Below are positions 1 to 6,782 of a DNA stretch of 64,000 nucleotides, piece after piece; position 1 is the first letter of the stretch; each line of letters begins with the position of its first letter. The DNA is from Mycolicibacterium grossiae (GTDB taxonomy: Bacteria > Actinomycetota > Actinomycetes > Mycobacteriales > Mycobacteriaceae). The stretch spans positions 2,976,001-3,040,000 of the forward strand of contig NZ_CP043474.1 in assembly GCF_008329645.1 (NCBI RefSeq), in the 5' to 3' direction. The position numbers and the translations under genes were made by a program. The notes beneath the pieces were generated by a model. That model was given only the letters and a program-made list of their open reading frames with translations. It was not told the origin of the DNA and ran no database searches.

Positions 1-93
1 CCTTCTTTGCCGCCGACTGCGCGTGGGGACTTCAGTCGGCCTAAAGCACCGGTCAATGGTCGCACTGATTCGTCGCAACAGCTTGAGAGCGGC

Positions 94-294
94 ATGCAGC
101 CCGAGTTCGATCGTCCTGGCGAATCGACGTCGGAGCGACGGAATGCTTGTCCCTGCGGCTGCGGTTCAGCCGTCCCTCATCCGGATCGGTTCGTGCCAGG
201 CCATGATTCGAAGGCGTTGCATGCTCGGATAAAGAAACAATGGGGATCGACGTTAGCTTTCGTCAGGTGGTTCGACGAGACGTACAGAAGTTGA
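94..294 (+). CDS. Small conserved hypothetical protein with CPCGCG motif
   Basis: Predicted 66-residue protein with the motif CPCGCGSAV followed by RFVPGHDSKALHARI and a C-terminal LAFVRWFDETYRS. Proteins with a Cys-rich CGCG knuckle followed by a RF-PGHD segment recur as small uncharacterised proteins in actinobacteria and their phages; this is recalled family knowledge, no function is known to me. The Cys pair pattern could bind a metal. I chose the ATG at 94 because the conserved part lies well downstream; the frame is also open to a TTG at 7 and the true start may be earlier. The ribosome-binding site is weak. Nothing in the neighbourhood suggests a role. Confidence 0.55.
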   Translation: MQPEFDRPGESTSERRNACPCGCGSAVPHPDRFVPGHDSKALHARIKKQWGSTLAFVRWFDETYRS

Positions 295-376
295 CCGCAG
301 TCCGTAAAAGGCAACGCGCTCGCACCTAAAGGAGGAGGGATCAACGCCTCACCTTAAGCATTCGACTGGGTGACGC

Positions 377-703
377 CTAAGGCGGGGGGACGGCGCCGCC
401 GCAACCGCCGGGTGGCGCGGGCGCCGGGATGGGCCCGCCTCCGATGACGCATTGCAGGCCCGGCGACAGGAAGCCTTAAGGCCGACCGATCATCGGTGCG
501 CCGTACTGAATGGCGTGCCAGAACGTCCCGTCCGGGTACGGCACGCCGTCGCAATACGCCAGCGAGATCTGCGAGCCCATGCCGCCGCCGGGGCAGTAAC
601 CCGACTGCATGTCCGGCATGTGTGGATCGGGATCAGCCGCCGCCGGCGCAGCGAACGCCACGGCCAGTGCCGCGACGCCAGCCGCCACTACGAGATGTCG
701 CAC
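377..703 (-). pseudogene. Secreted mycobacterial protein gene interrupted by an in-frame TAA
   Basis: From GTG 703 (GAGGGGG ribosome-binding site 8 nt upstream) the frame encodes a signal peptide ending AAPAAA, then [49 protein letters not shown], then a TAA at 476-478. Directly after the TAA the same frame continues GFLSPGLQCVIGGGPIPAPAPPGGCGGAVPPP and stops with TAG at 377-379. The continuation is exactly what the intact family carries (GRPYG-LSPGLQC, from memory of mycobacterial homologues), so a Tyr codon has most likely become TAA. The truncated product would be 75 residues and lack the last two or three cysteines. It is either a recent nonsense mutation or a base-calling error. Function of the family is unknown; the product would be exported. 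Confidence 0.75.
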
Positions 704-780
704 GTCGTCCCCCTCATCGCGTCGTCCCCACCCGACCCTTCGCTCTGTGCGCCGCAAACGCTTGGCCGTCCCCGTTTCCG

Positions 781-839
781 CCGAACGAGATCGTCACGTC
801 GTGCAGCGCTCGCGCTGACGACGTGACGCTCTCGTTGGG
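781..839. repeat. Long near-perfect inverted repeat (hairpin) between divergent genes
   Basis: Positions 784-809 and 812-836 are inverted copies: arm AACGAGATCGTCACGTCGT is answered by ACGACGTGACGCTCTCGTT with one mismatch, and the inner part CAGCGC-TC-GCGCTG closes the stem with a 2-nt loop and one bulged G. Bases 781-782 can pair with 838-839 after one mismatch. No T-tract follows. It lies in the 233-bp gap between the divergent secreted-protein genes starting at 703 and 937, where a terminator is not expected. Role unknown. Confidence 0.8.
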
Positions 840-936
840 TGCCGCAGCGGGGTCAGCAAACGGGTGATCGGATGGGTCAGCGTGCGCCGCGACGTGGTAT
901 GACTACCGCGGGGCATCGAGCGCGAGGGGCGGATTC

Positions 937-2484
937 ATGGCGGGTGTACACGCGACGGCTGGCCGGCGAAGCAAGGGCAAGGGTCGGCACCGCGCCGCAC
1001 GTGAACCGCGCGTCGCCTACGGCTGGCTGGGTGCGGGCGCTGTGACGCTGGGTGTCGGCGCGGCGCTCGTCGGCGGCGCCGGGGTCGCGCACGCCGAGGA
1101 CGCGGGTCCCGACAGCAAGGCATCGTCGGCGTCCAGCGGGCCGAGCAACGACACCAAGACCACAGACACGAAGGCCCCCGACGCCAAGACCCCCGACGCG
1201 AAGACGCCCGACACCAAGACCCCCGACGCGAAGACGCCCGACGCCAAGACACCCGACACCAAGGCTGACGACATCGCCACGGACCCGAAGGACGCCGAGG
1301 ACCCGAAGGACGCCGAGGCTCCGAAGGGCGCAGCGACCACCGACATGAAGGTCGAGGTCCGGACGGTTCGCGGCCATTCGTCGAGCACGCCCGAGCCCGC
1401 CGGCGTCACGACCGGTGGCCCCGCGGGCACGACGCCTACGGCCACCGTCAAGACCGCCGCCGTGGTCGTGGACCGGGAGCCGACGCCCGCCACCGCGGCG
1501 CGGGCGGCCACGGCCCCAAACGCAATAGCACCGACCACCACGGCACCGAACGCGGCCGCCGCACCCAGCACGACGGCCGACGTCCAGCTCCCCGCTGCGG
1601 CGACCACCGCGGTCGTCGTCAGCCCGCCGCCGGCGGTGTTCCCGGACCTGCCACCGTTCCCGGGCAACGCGATCCGCGACTTCGTCGCCCAGGCGGCCTC
1701 GATCGTCAACACGCTGCTCCTGCCGAATCCGCAGGCGCTGCCGAACAATCCGCTGCACCTGCTGGCGATCGAGGTGGTCCGCCGCGTCGAGACGACGCTC
1801 GGCCTGCCCGTCATCGGCACCGTCCTCATCCCGACGCCGGACCCGATCACCGGCACGCTGCCGGTGTCGTCCGGCACCGGCATCCCGTCGCCGACGGACA
1901 CCGTCACCACCCCGTACGGCGACATCGGCAAGTGGCTGCTGCAGCCCAACGGGCAGATCGCCACCTACGGCAACCAGCGCCTCGACGGCAGGACACTGCT
2001 GGAACCGGTGAACGTCGTGATCGTCGACCCGAACGCGACGAGCGCGGCCGACGCCACCCGACGCCTCAACGCCGCCCTGACCGCCGCCGGCTTCCCGGCG
2101 CTGCCGGTGCACACCGCCGGCTTCGGCGGCGTCATCGACGGCATCACCTACGGCCAGCAGCCGATCGGCACCATCGACGCGTTCTCGAACAACTTCTTCC
2201 TGCTGCCCGACGACCACGCCCGCGCATTCGGCCCCGACCCGGTCGAGACCGCCGCCGGTTACGTGTGGACCATCGCCGTCAGCCGTGAACAACTCGGCTT
2301 CAACGGCCTGCTGCTGACCCACGTCTACATGTCCTACAACGCGGCCCGTAACGAGCTGGCGCAGGGGCTCGTCGAGAGCGGTGCCACGCTCGTCGGGGCC
2401 GTCCCGCTGAGCAACGCCTACGACACCGCGACCTACACCACCGGCGACAACGACGGATATGCTCTGGTCCTCAAATTGAACTGA
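937..2484 (+). CDS. Secreted protein with TPDAK repeats and a conserved C-terminal domain
   Basis: 515 residues. A basic N-terminus (RRSKGKGRHRAAREPR) precedes a hydrophobic signal segment, about residues 28-53, ending in AHA, so the protein is probably exported or surface-anchored. Residues 71-109 are pentapeptide repeats of the type (T/A)PD(A/T)K, followed by DPKDAE twice; then a Pro/Ala/Thr-rich linker to about residue 230. The C-terminal 280 residues are well-folded-looking (for example LLQPNGQIATYGNQRLDGRTLLEPVNVVIVDP..FFLLPDDHARAFGPDPVETAAGYVWTIAVSRE) and probably form the functional domain, which I cannot assign. ATG 937 has GAGGGG 7 nt upstream. Lysine/aspartate repeats suggest a flexible wall-spanning stalk; that is inference. 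Confidence 0.85.
   Translation: MAGVHATAGRRSKGKGRHRAAREPRVAYGWLGAGAVTLGVGAALVGGAGVAHAEDAGPDSKASSASSGPSNDTKTTDTKAPDAKTPDAKTPDTKTPDAKTPDAKTPDTKADDIATDPKDAEDPKDAEAPKGAATTDMKVEVRTVRGHSSSTPEPAGVTTGGPAGTTPTATVKTAAVVVDREPTPATAARAATAPNAIAPTTTAPNAAAAPSTTADVQLPAAATTAVVVSPPPAVFPDLPPFPGNAIRDFVAQAASIVNTLLLPNPQALPNNPLHLLAIEVVRRVETTLGLPVIGTVLIPTPDPITGTLPVSSGTGIPSPTDTVTTPYGDIGKWLLQPNGQIATYGNQRLDGRTLLEPVNVVIVDPNATSAADATRRLNAALTAAGFPALPVHTAGFGGVIDGITYGQQPIGTIDAFSNNFFLLPDDHARAFGPDPVETAAGYVWTIAVSREQLGFNGLLLTHVYMSYNAARNELAQGLVESGATLVGAVPLSNAYDTATYTTGDNDGYALVLKLN
1150..1263 (+). repeat. Tandem 15-bp repeats coding for TPDAK/TPDTK
   Basis: Seven imperfect 15-bp units within the secreted-protein gene encode TTDTK, APDAK, TPDAK, TPDTK, TPDAK, TPDAK, TPDTK. 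The number of units is likely to vary between strains by slippage. An 18-bp unit encoding DPKDAE occurs twice just downstream (about 1288-1320). Confidence 0.85.
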
Positions 2485-2488
2485 GGCC

Positions 2489-2502
2489 AGGAGGGTCCGA
2501 TC
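2489..2502 (+). promoter_or_regulatory. Strong Shine-Dalgarno placed before an ATC codon
   Basis: AGGAGGG at 2489-2495 with ideal spacing to ATC 2500-2502. It decides the start of the PLP enzyme because the frame has no standard start codon where family homology begins. Either a rare ATC initiation or an ATG changed to ATC (ATG-AGC would give the common Met-Ser start). Confidence 0.65.
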
Positions 2503-3450
2503 AGCGCCAGCCCTACCGACCGCGTCGCGCTCGCCACCTGGCCCACGCCACTCGAGCCGATGCCCCGGCTGGCGGAGGCGATCGGTCTGCATGCCGGCGA
2601 CCTGTGGGCCAAGCGCGACGACCTCACCGGACTCGCCGCCGGCGGCAACAAGATTCGCAAGTTGGAGTGGACGGTCGGCGCGGCGCTCGCCGACGGCGCC
2701 GACACGCTGATCACCACGGGCGCGCCGCAGTCCAACCACGCCCGGCTCACCGCGGCGGCCGCGGCCCGACTGGGACTGCACGCCGTCCTGGTGTTCGGCG
2801 GCCGGGCCGCCACACCCGCCGGCAACCTGATCCTCGACGACCTGCTCGGCGCCACGATCACGTGGACCGGCGACGAACCGCCTGCCGAGGCCGCCGAGAC
2901 CATCGCCGAACGGCTACGCGCCGACGGCCGCCGGCCCGTGGTGATCCCGTTCGGCGGATCGAATGCCGTTGGCGCACATGGCTACCGGATCGCCGCCGGG
3001 GAGATCCTCGAGCAACGGCCCGACGTCGAGCACGTCGTCTGCGCGCTCGGGTCCGGCGGCACGATGGCGGGACTGGTCGCCGGGCTGGGCCCCGAGCGGG
3101 TGCTCGGCGTGCACACCGGCGCCGTCGACGACCCCGTGGGTCAGGTCGCGGGCCTGCTGCGCGACATGGGCGTCACCGCACCACCCGAGGCGCTGCGCAT
3201 CCGGCGCGACCAGGTCGGTGACGGCTACGGCAGCTTGACCGCAGACGCCGCGACGGCGCTGCGAACCGCCGCACGCACCGAGGGTCTCGTCCTGGACCCG
3301 GTGTACACCGCCCGCGCGCTCGCCGGCCTGCACGCCGAGGTCCGCGACGGACGCATCGAAGCAGGGCAGCCGACGGTCTTCCTCGCCAGCGGCGGACTGC
3401 CCGGCCTCTTCGGCCACCCGGACGTCGCGCCCCTCACCGAAGAGTCCTAG
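2500..3450 (+). CDS. D-cysteine desulfhydrase / ACC deaminase-family PLP enzyme, apparent ATC start
   Basis: Fold-type II PLP enzyme, 316 residues when read from 2500. The motifs WPTPLEPMPRL, LWAKRDDLTGLAAGGNKIRKLE (PLP lysine in NKIRK), TTGAPQSNHARLTAAAAARLGL, PFGGSNAVGAHGY and LGSGGTMAGL are those of D-cysteine desulfhydrases and 1-aminocyclopropane-1-carboxylate deaminases, which release ammonia and pyruvate/oxobutyrate (plus sulfide) from small D-amino acids; the substrate cannot be decided from sequence. The first ATG is at 2560, but that would remove the conserved LATWPTPLEP segment. No ATG, GTG or TTG lies between the upstream TGA (2482) and 2560. An AGGAGG at 2489-2494 sits 5 nt before ATC at 2500, giving (M)SASPTDRVALATWPTPLEP. 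Its stop overlaps the convergent gene at a shared CTAG. Confidence 0.85.
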   Translation: MSASPTDRVALATWPTPLEPMPRLAEAIGLHAGDLWAKRDDLTGLAAGGNKIRKLEWTVGAALADGADTLITTGAPQSNHARLTAAAAARLGLHAVLVFGGRAATPAGNLILDDLLGATITWTGDEPPAEAAETIAERLRADGRRPVVIPFGGSNAVGAHGYRIAAGEILEQRPDVEHVVCALGSGGTMAGLVAGLGPERVLGVHTGAVDDPVGQVAGLLRDMGVTAPPEALRIRRDQVGDGYGSLTADAATALRTAARTEGLVLDPVYTARALAGLHAEVRDGRIEAGQPTVFLASGGLPGLFGHPDVAPLTEES

Positions 3451-3926
3451 CGTCCCGTCGCGCCGTCGATCCGTTCCCGCAGGATGTCCAGGTGGCCGGC
3501 GTGGCGCGCGGTCTCCTCGATCATGTGCGTCAGCGCCCACCGCATCGTCGGTGCCGCCCTGCCCCGCACGGGTGGGTGCGCCTCGGCGGTGAGGTCGTCG
3601 CACGCCGCGATGACGGCATTGGCCCGGGCCACGGCATCCCGGTATGCCGCCACCACGTGGTCGACGGTCTCGTCGTCCGGAGCGCGGAACGTCGCGGGCC
3701 AGTCGGTCACGTCGTCGCCGAGGAACAGCCACCGTTCGACGTGGGCGAGGTGTCGCACCAGCCCCAGCAGGTTCGTCCCGGACGGCACGCCCGGCGTCCG
3801 CACCGCCGGTTCGTCGACGCCGTCCACTTTCCCCACGACGCTCGTGCGCAGGTAGTCCAGGAAGCCGACCAGCACGTCCTTCTCGGAACCCCCGCCACGG
3901 GGCGGCGGGGTGTCGCGGCGAGCCAT
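3447..3926 (-). CDS. DinB/DUF664-family protein
   Basis: 159 residues from ATG 3926, preceded by GGAGGAA at good spacing; an ATG 12 nt further upstream overlaps that ribosome-binding site and is less likely. The segment DVLVGFLDYLRTSVVGKVDGVDEPAVRTPGVPSGTNLLGLVRHLAHVERWLF and the C-terminal MRWALTHMIEETARHAGHLDILRERIDG match the four-helix DinB-like DUF664 family. The His residues (RHLAHVE and ARHAGHLD) are at positions that form the metal site in the superfamily. Some relatives are thiol-dependent (mycothiol) transferases, but a specific reaction is not supported. The stop codon shares CTAG with the convergent PLP-enzyme gene. Confidence 0.8.
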   Translation of the reverse strand: MARRDTPPPRGGGSEKDVLVGFLDYLRTSVVGKVDGVDEPAVRTPGVPSGTNLLGLVRHLAHVERWLFLGDDVTDWPATFRAPDDETVDHVVAAYRDAVARANAVIAACDDLTAEAHPPVRGRAAPTMRWALTHMIEETARHAGHLDILRERIDGATGR

Positions 3927-4002
3927 GGGTTCCTCCATAACGATTCGGCACCTCGTTGATTGCGATCGGCTCGGCGGGCCGGAACCCCTGCCGGCGCGAA
4001 CC

Positions 4003-4008
4003 TAGTGT
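4003..4008 (+). promoter_or_regulatory. -10 hexamer TAGTGT, leaderless start
   Basis: TAGTGT lies 6 nt before GTG 4015, the usual distance for mycobacterial leaderless transcripts. Confidence 0.45.
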
Positions 4009-4014
4009 CTTGTG

Positions 4015-5145
4015 GTGCACCGCAGAACCGCCCTCAAGCTACCGCTTCTCCTGGCAGCGGGAGCCGCGTTGACGCGCGTGCCCGCGGCCACCGCGGCCGC
4101 CCCGGCGCGGTGGTCGGCCGAGCAGGCCAATGCCTGGTACCGCGCGCAACGCTGGCTCGTCGGCGTGAACTACGTGCCCGTGACCGCGGTCAACCAGATC
4201 GAGATGTTTCAGCCCGGCACCTACGACCCACGCCGCATCGACGGCGAACTGCAGGTGGCCCGCCGCATCGGCTTCAACACCGTGCGGGTCTTCCTGCACG
4301 ACCAGCTGTGGGCCCAGGATTCGGCCGGATACGTCCGGCGCGTCGCACAGTTCGTCAACATCGCCGCCAACCGCGGCATCAAGCCGCTGTTCGTGTTCTT
4401 CGACTCCTGCTGGGATCCGCACCCGCATCTGGGGCCGCAGGGCGCCCCGCGACCCGGCGTGCACAACTCGCGCTGGGTGCAGAGCCCCGGCGCCGACCAC
4501 ATCGACGATCCCGCCTACCAGGCGGTGCTGCGCGACTACGTCACCGGCATGATCGGCGCGTTCCGCACCGACAGCCGGGTGCTCGGCTGGGACCTGTGGA
4601 ACGAGCCCGACAACCCCGCCAAGGAGTACCGCAGCACCGAGCGCAGCGACAAGCAGCAGGTCGTGGCCAAGCTGCTGCCGCAGGTCTTCGAATGGGCCCG
4701 CTCGGCACAGCCGTCGCAGCCGCTGACCAGCGGCGTCTGGCAGGGCTCCTGGGGAGCGGGGCAGCGCAGCGACATCGCCGGCATCCAGCTCGACAACTCC
4801 GACGTGATCACCTTCCACAGCTACGCCACGCCGGCCCAATTCGAGTCGCGCATCGAAGAACTCGCGCCGCTCGGCAGGCCGATCATCTGCACTGAGTACC
4901 TCGCCCGCGAAGAGGGCAGCACCGTCGACGGCATCCTGCCCATCGCCCGCAAGCACAACGTCGGCGCCTACAGCTGGGGACTCATCGCCGGACGCTCGCA
5001 GACCTACTTCCCATGGGATTCCTGGGACACGCCCTACAGCGCGCCGCCCAAGGTGTGGTTCCACGACCTGCTCCAGCCCGACGGCCGCCCGTTCCGCGAC
5101 GCCGAGATCCAGACCATCCAGAAGCTTTCCGGCGTCGTGGCCTGA
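4015..5145 (+). CDS. Secreted glycoside hydrolase (GH5-like cellulase/mannanase fold)
   Basis: 376 residues. The N-terminus HRRTALKLPLLLAAGAALTRVPAATAAA looks like a Tat signal (twin arginine plus hydrophobic run ending AxA). The mature part is a TIM-barrel glycosidase: GVNYVPVTAVNQIEMFQPGTYDPRRIDGELQVARRIGFNTVRVFLHDQLW at the start, the acid/base motif WDLWNEPD (Glu about 197) and the nucleophile motif IICTEYLAR (Glu about 294). These are the two catalytic glutamates of clan GH-A enzymes. Substrate is unknown; a beta-linked glucan, mannan or a self wall polymer is possible. I start at GTG 4015 because a -10 (TAGTGT) lies 6 nt upstream; GTG 4012 is the alternative. The next gene begins 4 nt after the stop, so SDR and Hyi may be co-transcribed. 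Confidence 0.8.
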   Translation: MHRRTALKLPLLLAAGAALTRVPAATAAAPARWSAEQANAWYRAQRWLVGVNYVPVTAVNQIEMFQPGTYDPRRIDGELQVARRIGFNTVRVFLHDQLWAQDSAGYVRRVAQFVNIAANRGIKPLFVFFDSCWDPHPHLGPQGAPRPGVHNSRWVQSPGADHIDDPAYQAVLRDYVTGMIGAFRTDSRVLGWDLWNEPDNPAKEYRSTERSDKQQVVAKLLPQVFEWARSAQPSQPLTSGVWQGSWGAGQRSDIAGIQLDNSDVITFHSYATPAQFESRIEELAPLGRPIICTEYLAREEGSTVDGILPIARKHNVGAYSWGLIAGRSQTYFPWDSWDTPYSAPPKVWFHDLLQPDGRPFRDAEIQTIQKLSGVVA

Positions 5146-5148
5146 CCC

Positions 5149-5883
5149 GTGGGCAAGGTCGTCGTCATCACCGGAGCGGGCAGCGGACTGGGCCGCGCCA
5201 CCGCCCGCGAACTGCTCGGCGCCGGTCACCGCGTGGTGCTCGCCGGGCGCCGCCCCCGGCCGCTGACCGAGACCGCCGACGGTCACCCGGCGGCGCTGAC
5301 GGTGCCCACCGACGTCACCGACGCCGACTCGGTGCGGGCGCTGTTCGCCGCGACGGTCGCCGCCCACGGACGGGTCGACGTGCTGTTCAACAACGCCGGG
5401 ACCTTCGGGCCGTCGGCGTCGGTCGTCGACCTCGACGACGACGGATGGCGGCAGACGTGGCGCACCAACGTCGACGGCTCGGTGTTCTGCGCGCGAGAAG
5501 CCGCCCGCCACATGCTCGCCCAGCAGCCACGCGGCGGCCGCATCATCAACAACGGCTCGCTGTCGGCGCACCGGCCACGACCCAACAGCCTGGCCTACAC
5601 CGTCACCAAGCACGCGATCAGCGGCCTCACCGCGTCGCTGCTGCTCGACCTGCGCGAGGTCGACGTGTGCGTGACGCAGCTCGACATCGGCAACGCTGCC
5701 ACCGCCATGACGTCTGGGTTCAGTGAGACGTTGCAGGCCAACGGAACCCTGGCTGCCGAACCGACGTTCGACGCCGTGCACGTCGCCCGCGCCGTCGCGC
5801 ACCTGGTGGACCTGCCGCTGGACGTCGTGGTCCCCGAGATGACGATCATGGCCCGCGCCATGCCCTTCTACGGCCGTGGCTGA
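5149..5883 (+). CDS. Short-chain dehydrogenase/reductase (SDR)
   Basis: 244 residues with the classical SDR pattern: TGAGSGLG cofactor motif at residues 8-15, a DVTD segment, NNAG near residue 83, and the catalytic Ser/Tyr/Lys in [22 protein letters not shown] (YxxxK). It should oxidise or reduce a hydroxy/keto group with NAD(P)(H). It follows the glycoside hydrolase by 3 nt and overlaps the next gene, a hydroxypyruvate-isomerase homologue, by 8 nt, so it may act on a C3/C4 hydroxy acid in the same route, such as tartronate semialdehyde; that is inference. The C-terminal [13 protein letters not shown] is the typical SDR tail. Confidence 0.85.
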   Translation: MGKVVVITGAGSGLGRATARELLGAGHRVVLAGRRPRPLTETADGHPAALTVPTDVTDADSVRALFAATVAAHGRVDVLFNNAGTFGPSASVVDLDDDGWRQTWRTNVDGSVFCAREAARHMLAQQPRGGRIINNGSLSAHRPRPNSLAYTVTKHAISGLTASLLLDLREVDVCVTQLDIGNAATAMTSGFSETLQANGTLAAEPTFDAVHVARAVAHLVDLPLDVVVPEMTIMARAMPFYGRG

Positions 5884-6679
5884 CGCGCGCTACACCGTCA
5901 ACTGCTCGATCCTGTTGACGGACCTGCCGCTGCGCCGGCGCCCGGCGGCAGCCCGTGCGGCCGGCTTCGACGCGGTCGAGTTCTGGTGGCCGTTCGACCG
6001 CGCGGTGCCCGGTGACGCCGAGGTCGACGCCTTCACCCGCGCGGTGGGCGACGCCGGTGTTCGGCTGAGCGGGCTGAACTTCGCCGCGGGTGACATGGCC
6101 GCCGGGCAGCGGGGTCTCCTGTCGGACCCTTTGCGTCGCAGCGAGTTCCGTGATGCCGTCGACGTCGCCGTGGGCATCGGTGCGCGTCTCGGCGTCGAGG
6201 TGTTCAACGCGCTGTACGGCAACCGCCGCGCCGGGCTGGACGTGGGCGCGCAGGACGACGAGGCCGTCGCCAACCTTGCTTACGCGGCGACGCGGGCGGC
6301 GAGCATCGAGGCGACGGTGGTACTCGAACCGCTCAGCGGCATCGCCGACTACCCGCTGCGCACCGCGGCCGACGCGCTCGCCGTCCTCGACCGGGTGCGC
6401 GACGAGACCGGTGCCCCGGCGCTCGGCCTGCTCGCCGACCTCTACCACCTGCACGTCAACGGCGACGACGTCGCCGCGGTGATCGACCGGCACACGGCCC
6501 GCATCTCCCACGTGCAGATCGCCGACGCCCCCGGTCGCGGGGCGCCCGGCACCGGCACCGTCGACCTGGTCGGCCACCTCGCGCGCCTCGCCGAGCGCGG
6601 CTACCGGGGCCTGGTCGGCCTCGAGTACCAGGCCGCGACGGACCCGTTCGACTGGCTGGGGCGCATCCCGCGGCGGTGA
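5876..6679 (+). CDS. Hydroxypyruvate isomerase-family TIM-barrel protein
   Basis: 267 residues of the xylose-isomerase-like TIM-barrel family. Visible family features: [10 protein letters not shown] near the N-terminus, [12 protein letters not shown] and LVGLEYQA carrying the two catalytic glutamates of hydroxypyruvate isomerase (Hyi), and [14 protein letters not shown] plus [22 protein letters not shown] metal/substrate residues. Hyi interconverts hydroxypyruvate and tartronate semialdehyde in glyoxylate/glycerate metabolism. The GTG start at 5876 overlaps the SDR by 8 nt, so the two are probably translated together. Other sugar isomerases or epimerases of this fold cannot be excluded. Confidence 0.8.
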   Translation: MADARYTVNCSILLTDLPLRRRPAAARAAGFDAVEFWWPFDRAVPGDAEVDAFTRAVGDAGVRLSGLNFAAGDMAAGQRGLLSDPLRRSEFRDAVDVAVGIGARLGVEVFNALYGNRRAGLDVGAQDDEAVANLAYAATRAASIEATVVLEPLSGIADYPLRTAADALAVLDRVRDETGAPALGLLADLYHLHVNGDDVAAVIDRHTARISHVQIADAPGRGAPGTGTVDLVGHLARLAERGYRGLVGLEYQAATDPFDWLGRIPRR

Positions 6680-6730
6680 AGCGCGGTACACGTCACGCCG
6701 ACGTCATGGCTGGCTGGGGCGGACCCTGGG

Positions 6731-6736
6731 TACCCT
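6731..6736 (+). promoter_or_regulatory. -10 hexamer TACCCT before a leaderless uORF
   Basis: TACCCT lies 7 nt before GTG 6744, which opens a 12-codon frame whose TGA overlaps the phospholipase D start. Confidence 0.5.
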
Positions 6737-6743
6737 GCTCATC

Positions 6744-6782
6744 GTGAATCGCCCGGCAGACCGGTTCGGCGGGTCGACGTGA
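6744..6782 (+). CDS. Leaderless upstream mini-ORF coupled to the phospholipase D gene
   Basis: GTG 6744 opens a 12-residue frame (VNRPADRFGGST) that ends in TGA 6780-6782, overlapping the GTG of the phospholipase gene as GTGA. A -10 hexamer 7 nt upstream predicts transcription starting at the GTG itself. The phospholipase has no good ribosome-binding site, so its translation may depend on ribosomes finishing this frame. The peptide itself shows no family features. Confidence 0.45.
   Translation: MNRPADRFGGST

Noticed and set aside
94..294. Prophage or plasmid remnant at the left edge
   Set aside because: Only one small CGCG/PGHD protein is seen; no integrase, attachment site or other phage gene supports it.
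781..839. Rho-independent terminator
   Set aside because: No T-tract follows either arm and the flanking genes are divergent, so no transcript is expected to end there.
1150..1320. Short tandem repeats as a possible CRISPR or minisatellite locus
   Set aside because: The units are 15 bp without spacers and lie in frame inside a secreted-protein gene; they encode TPDAK repeats.
877..2781. Long minus-strand open frame opposite the repeat-rich secreted protein
   Set aside because: Its translation is Arg/Gly-rich and low in complexity, a shadow of high-GC third codon positions on the plus-strand gene.
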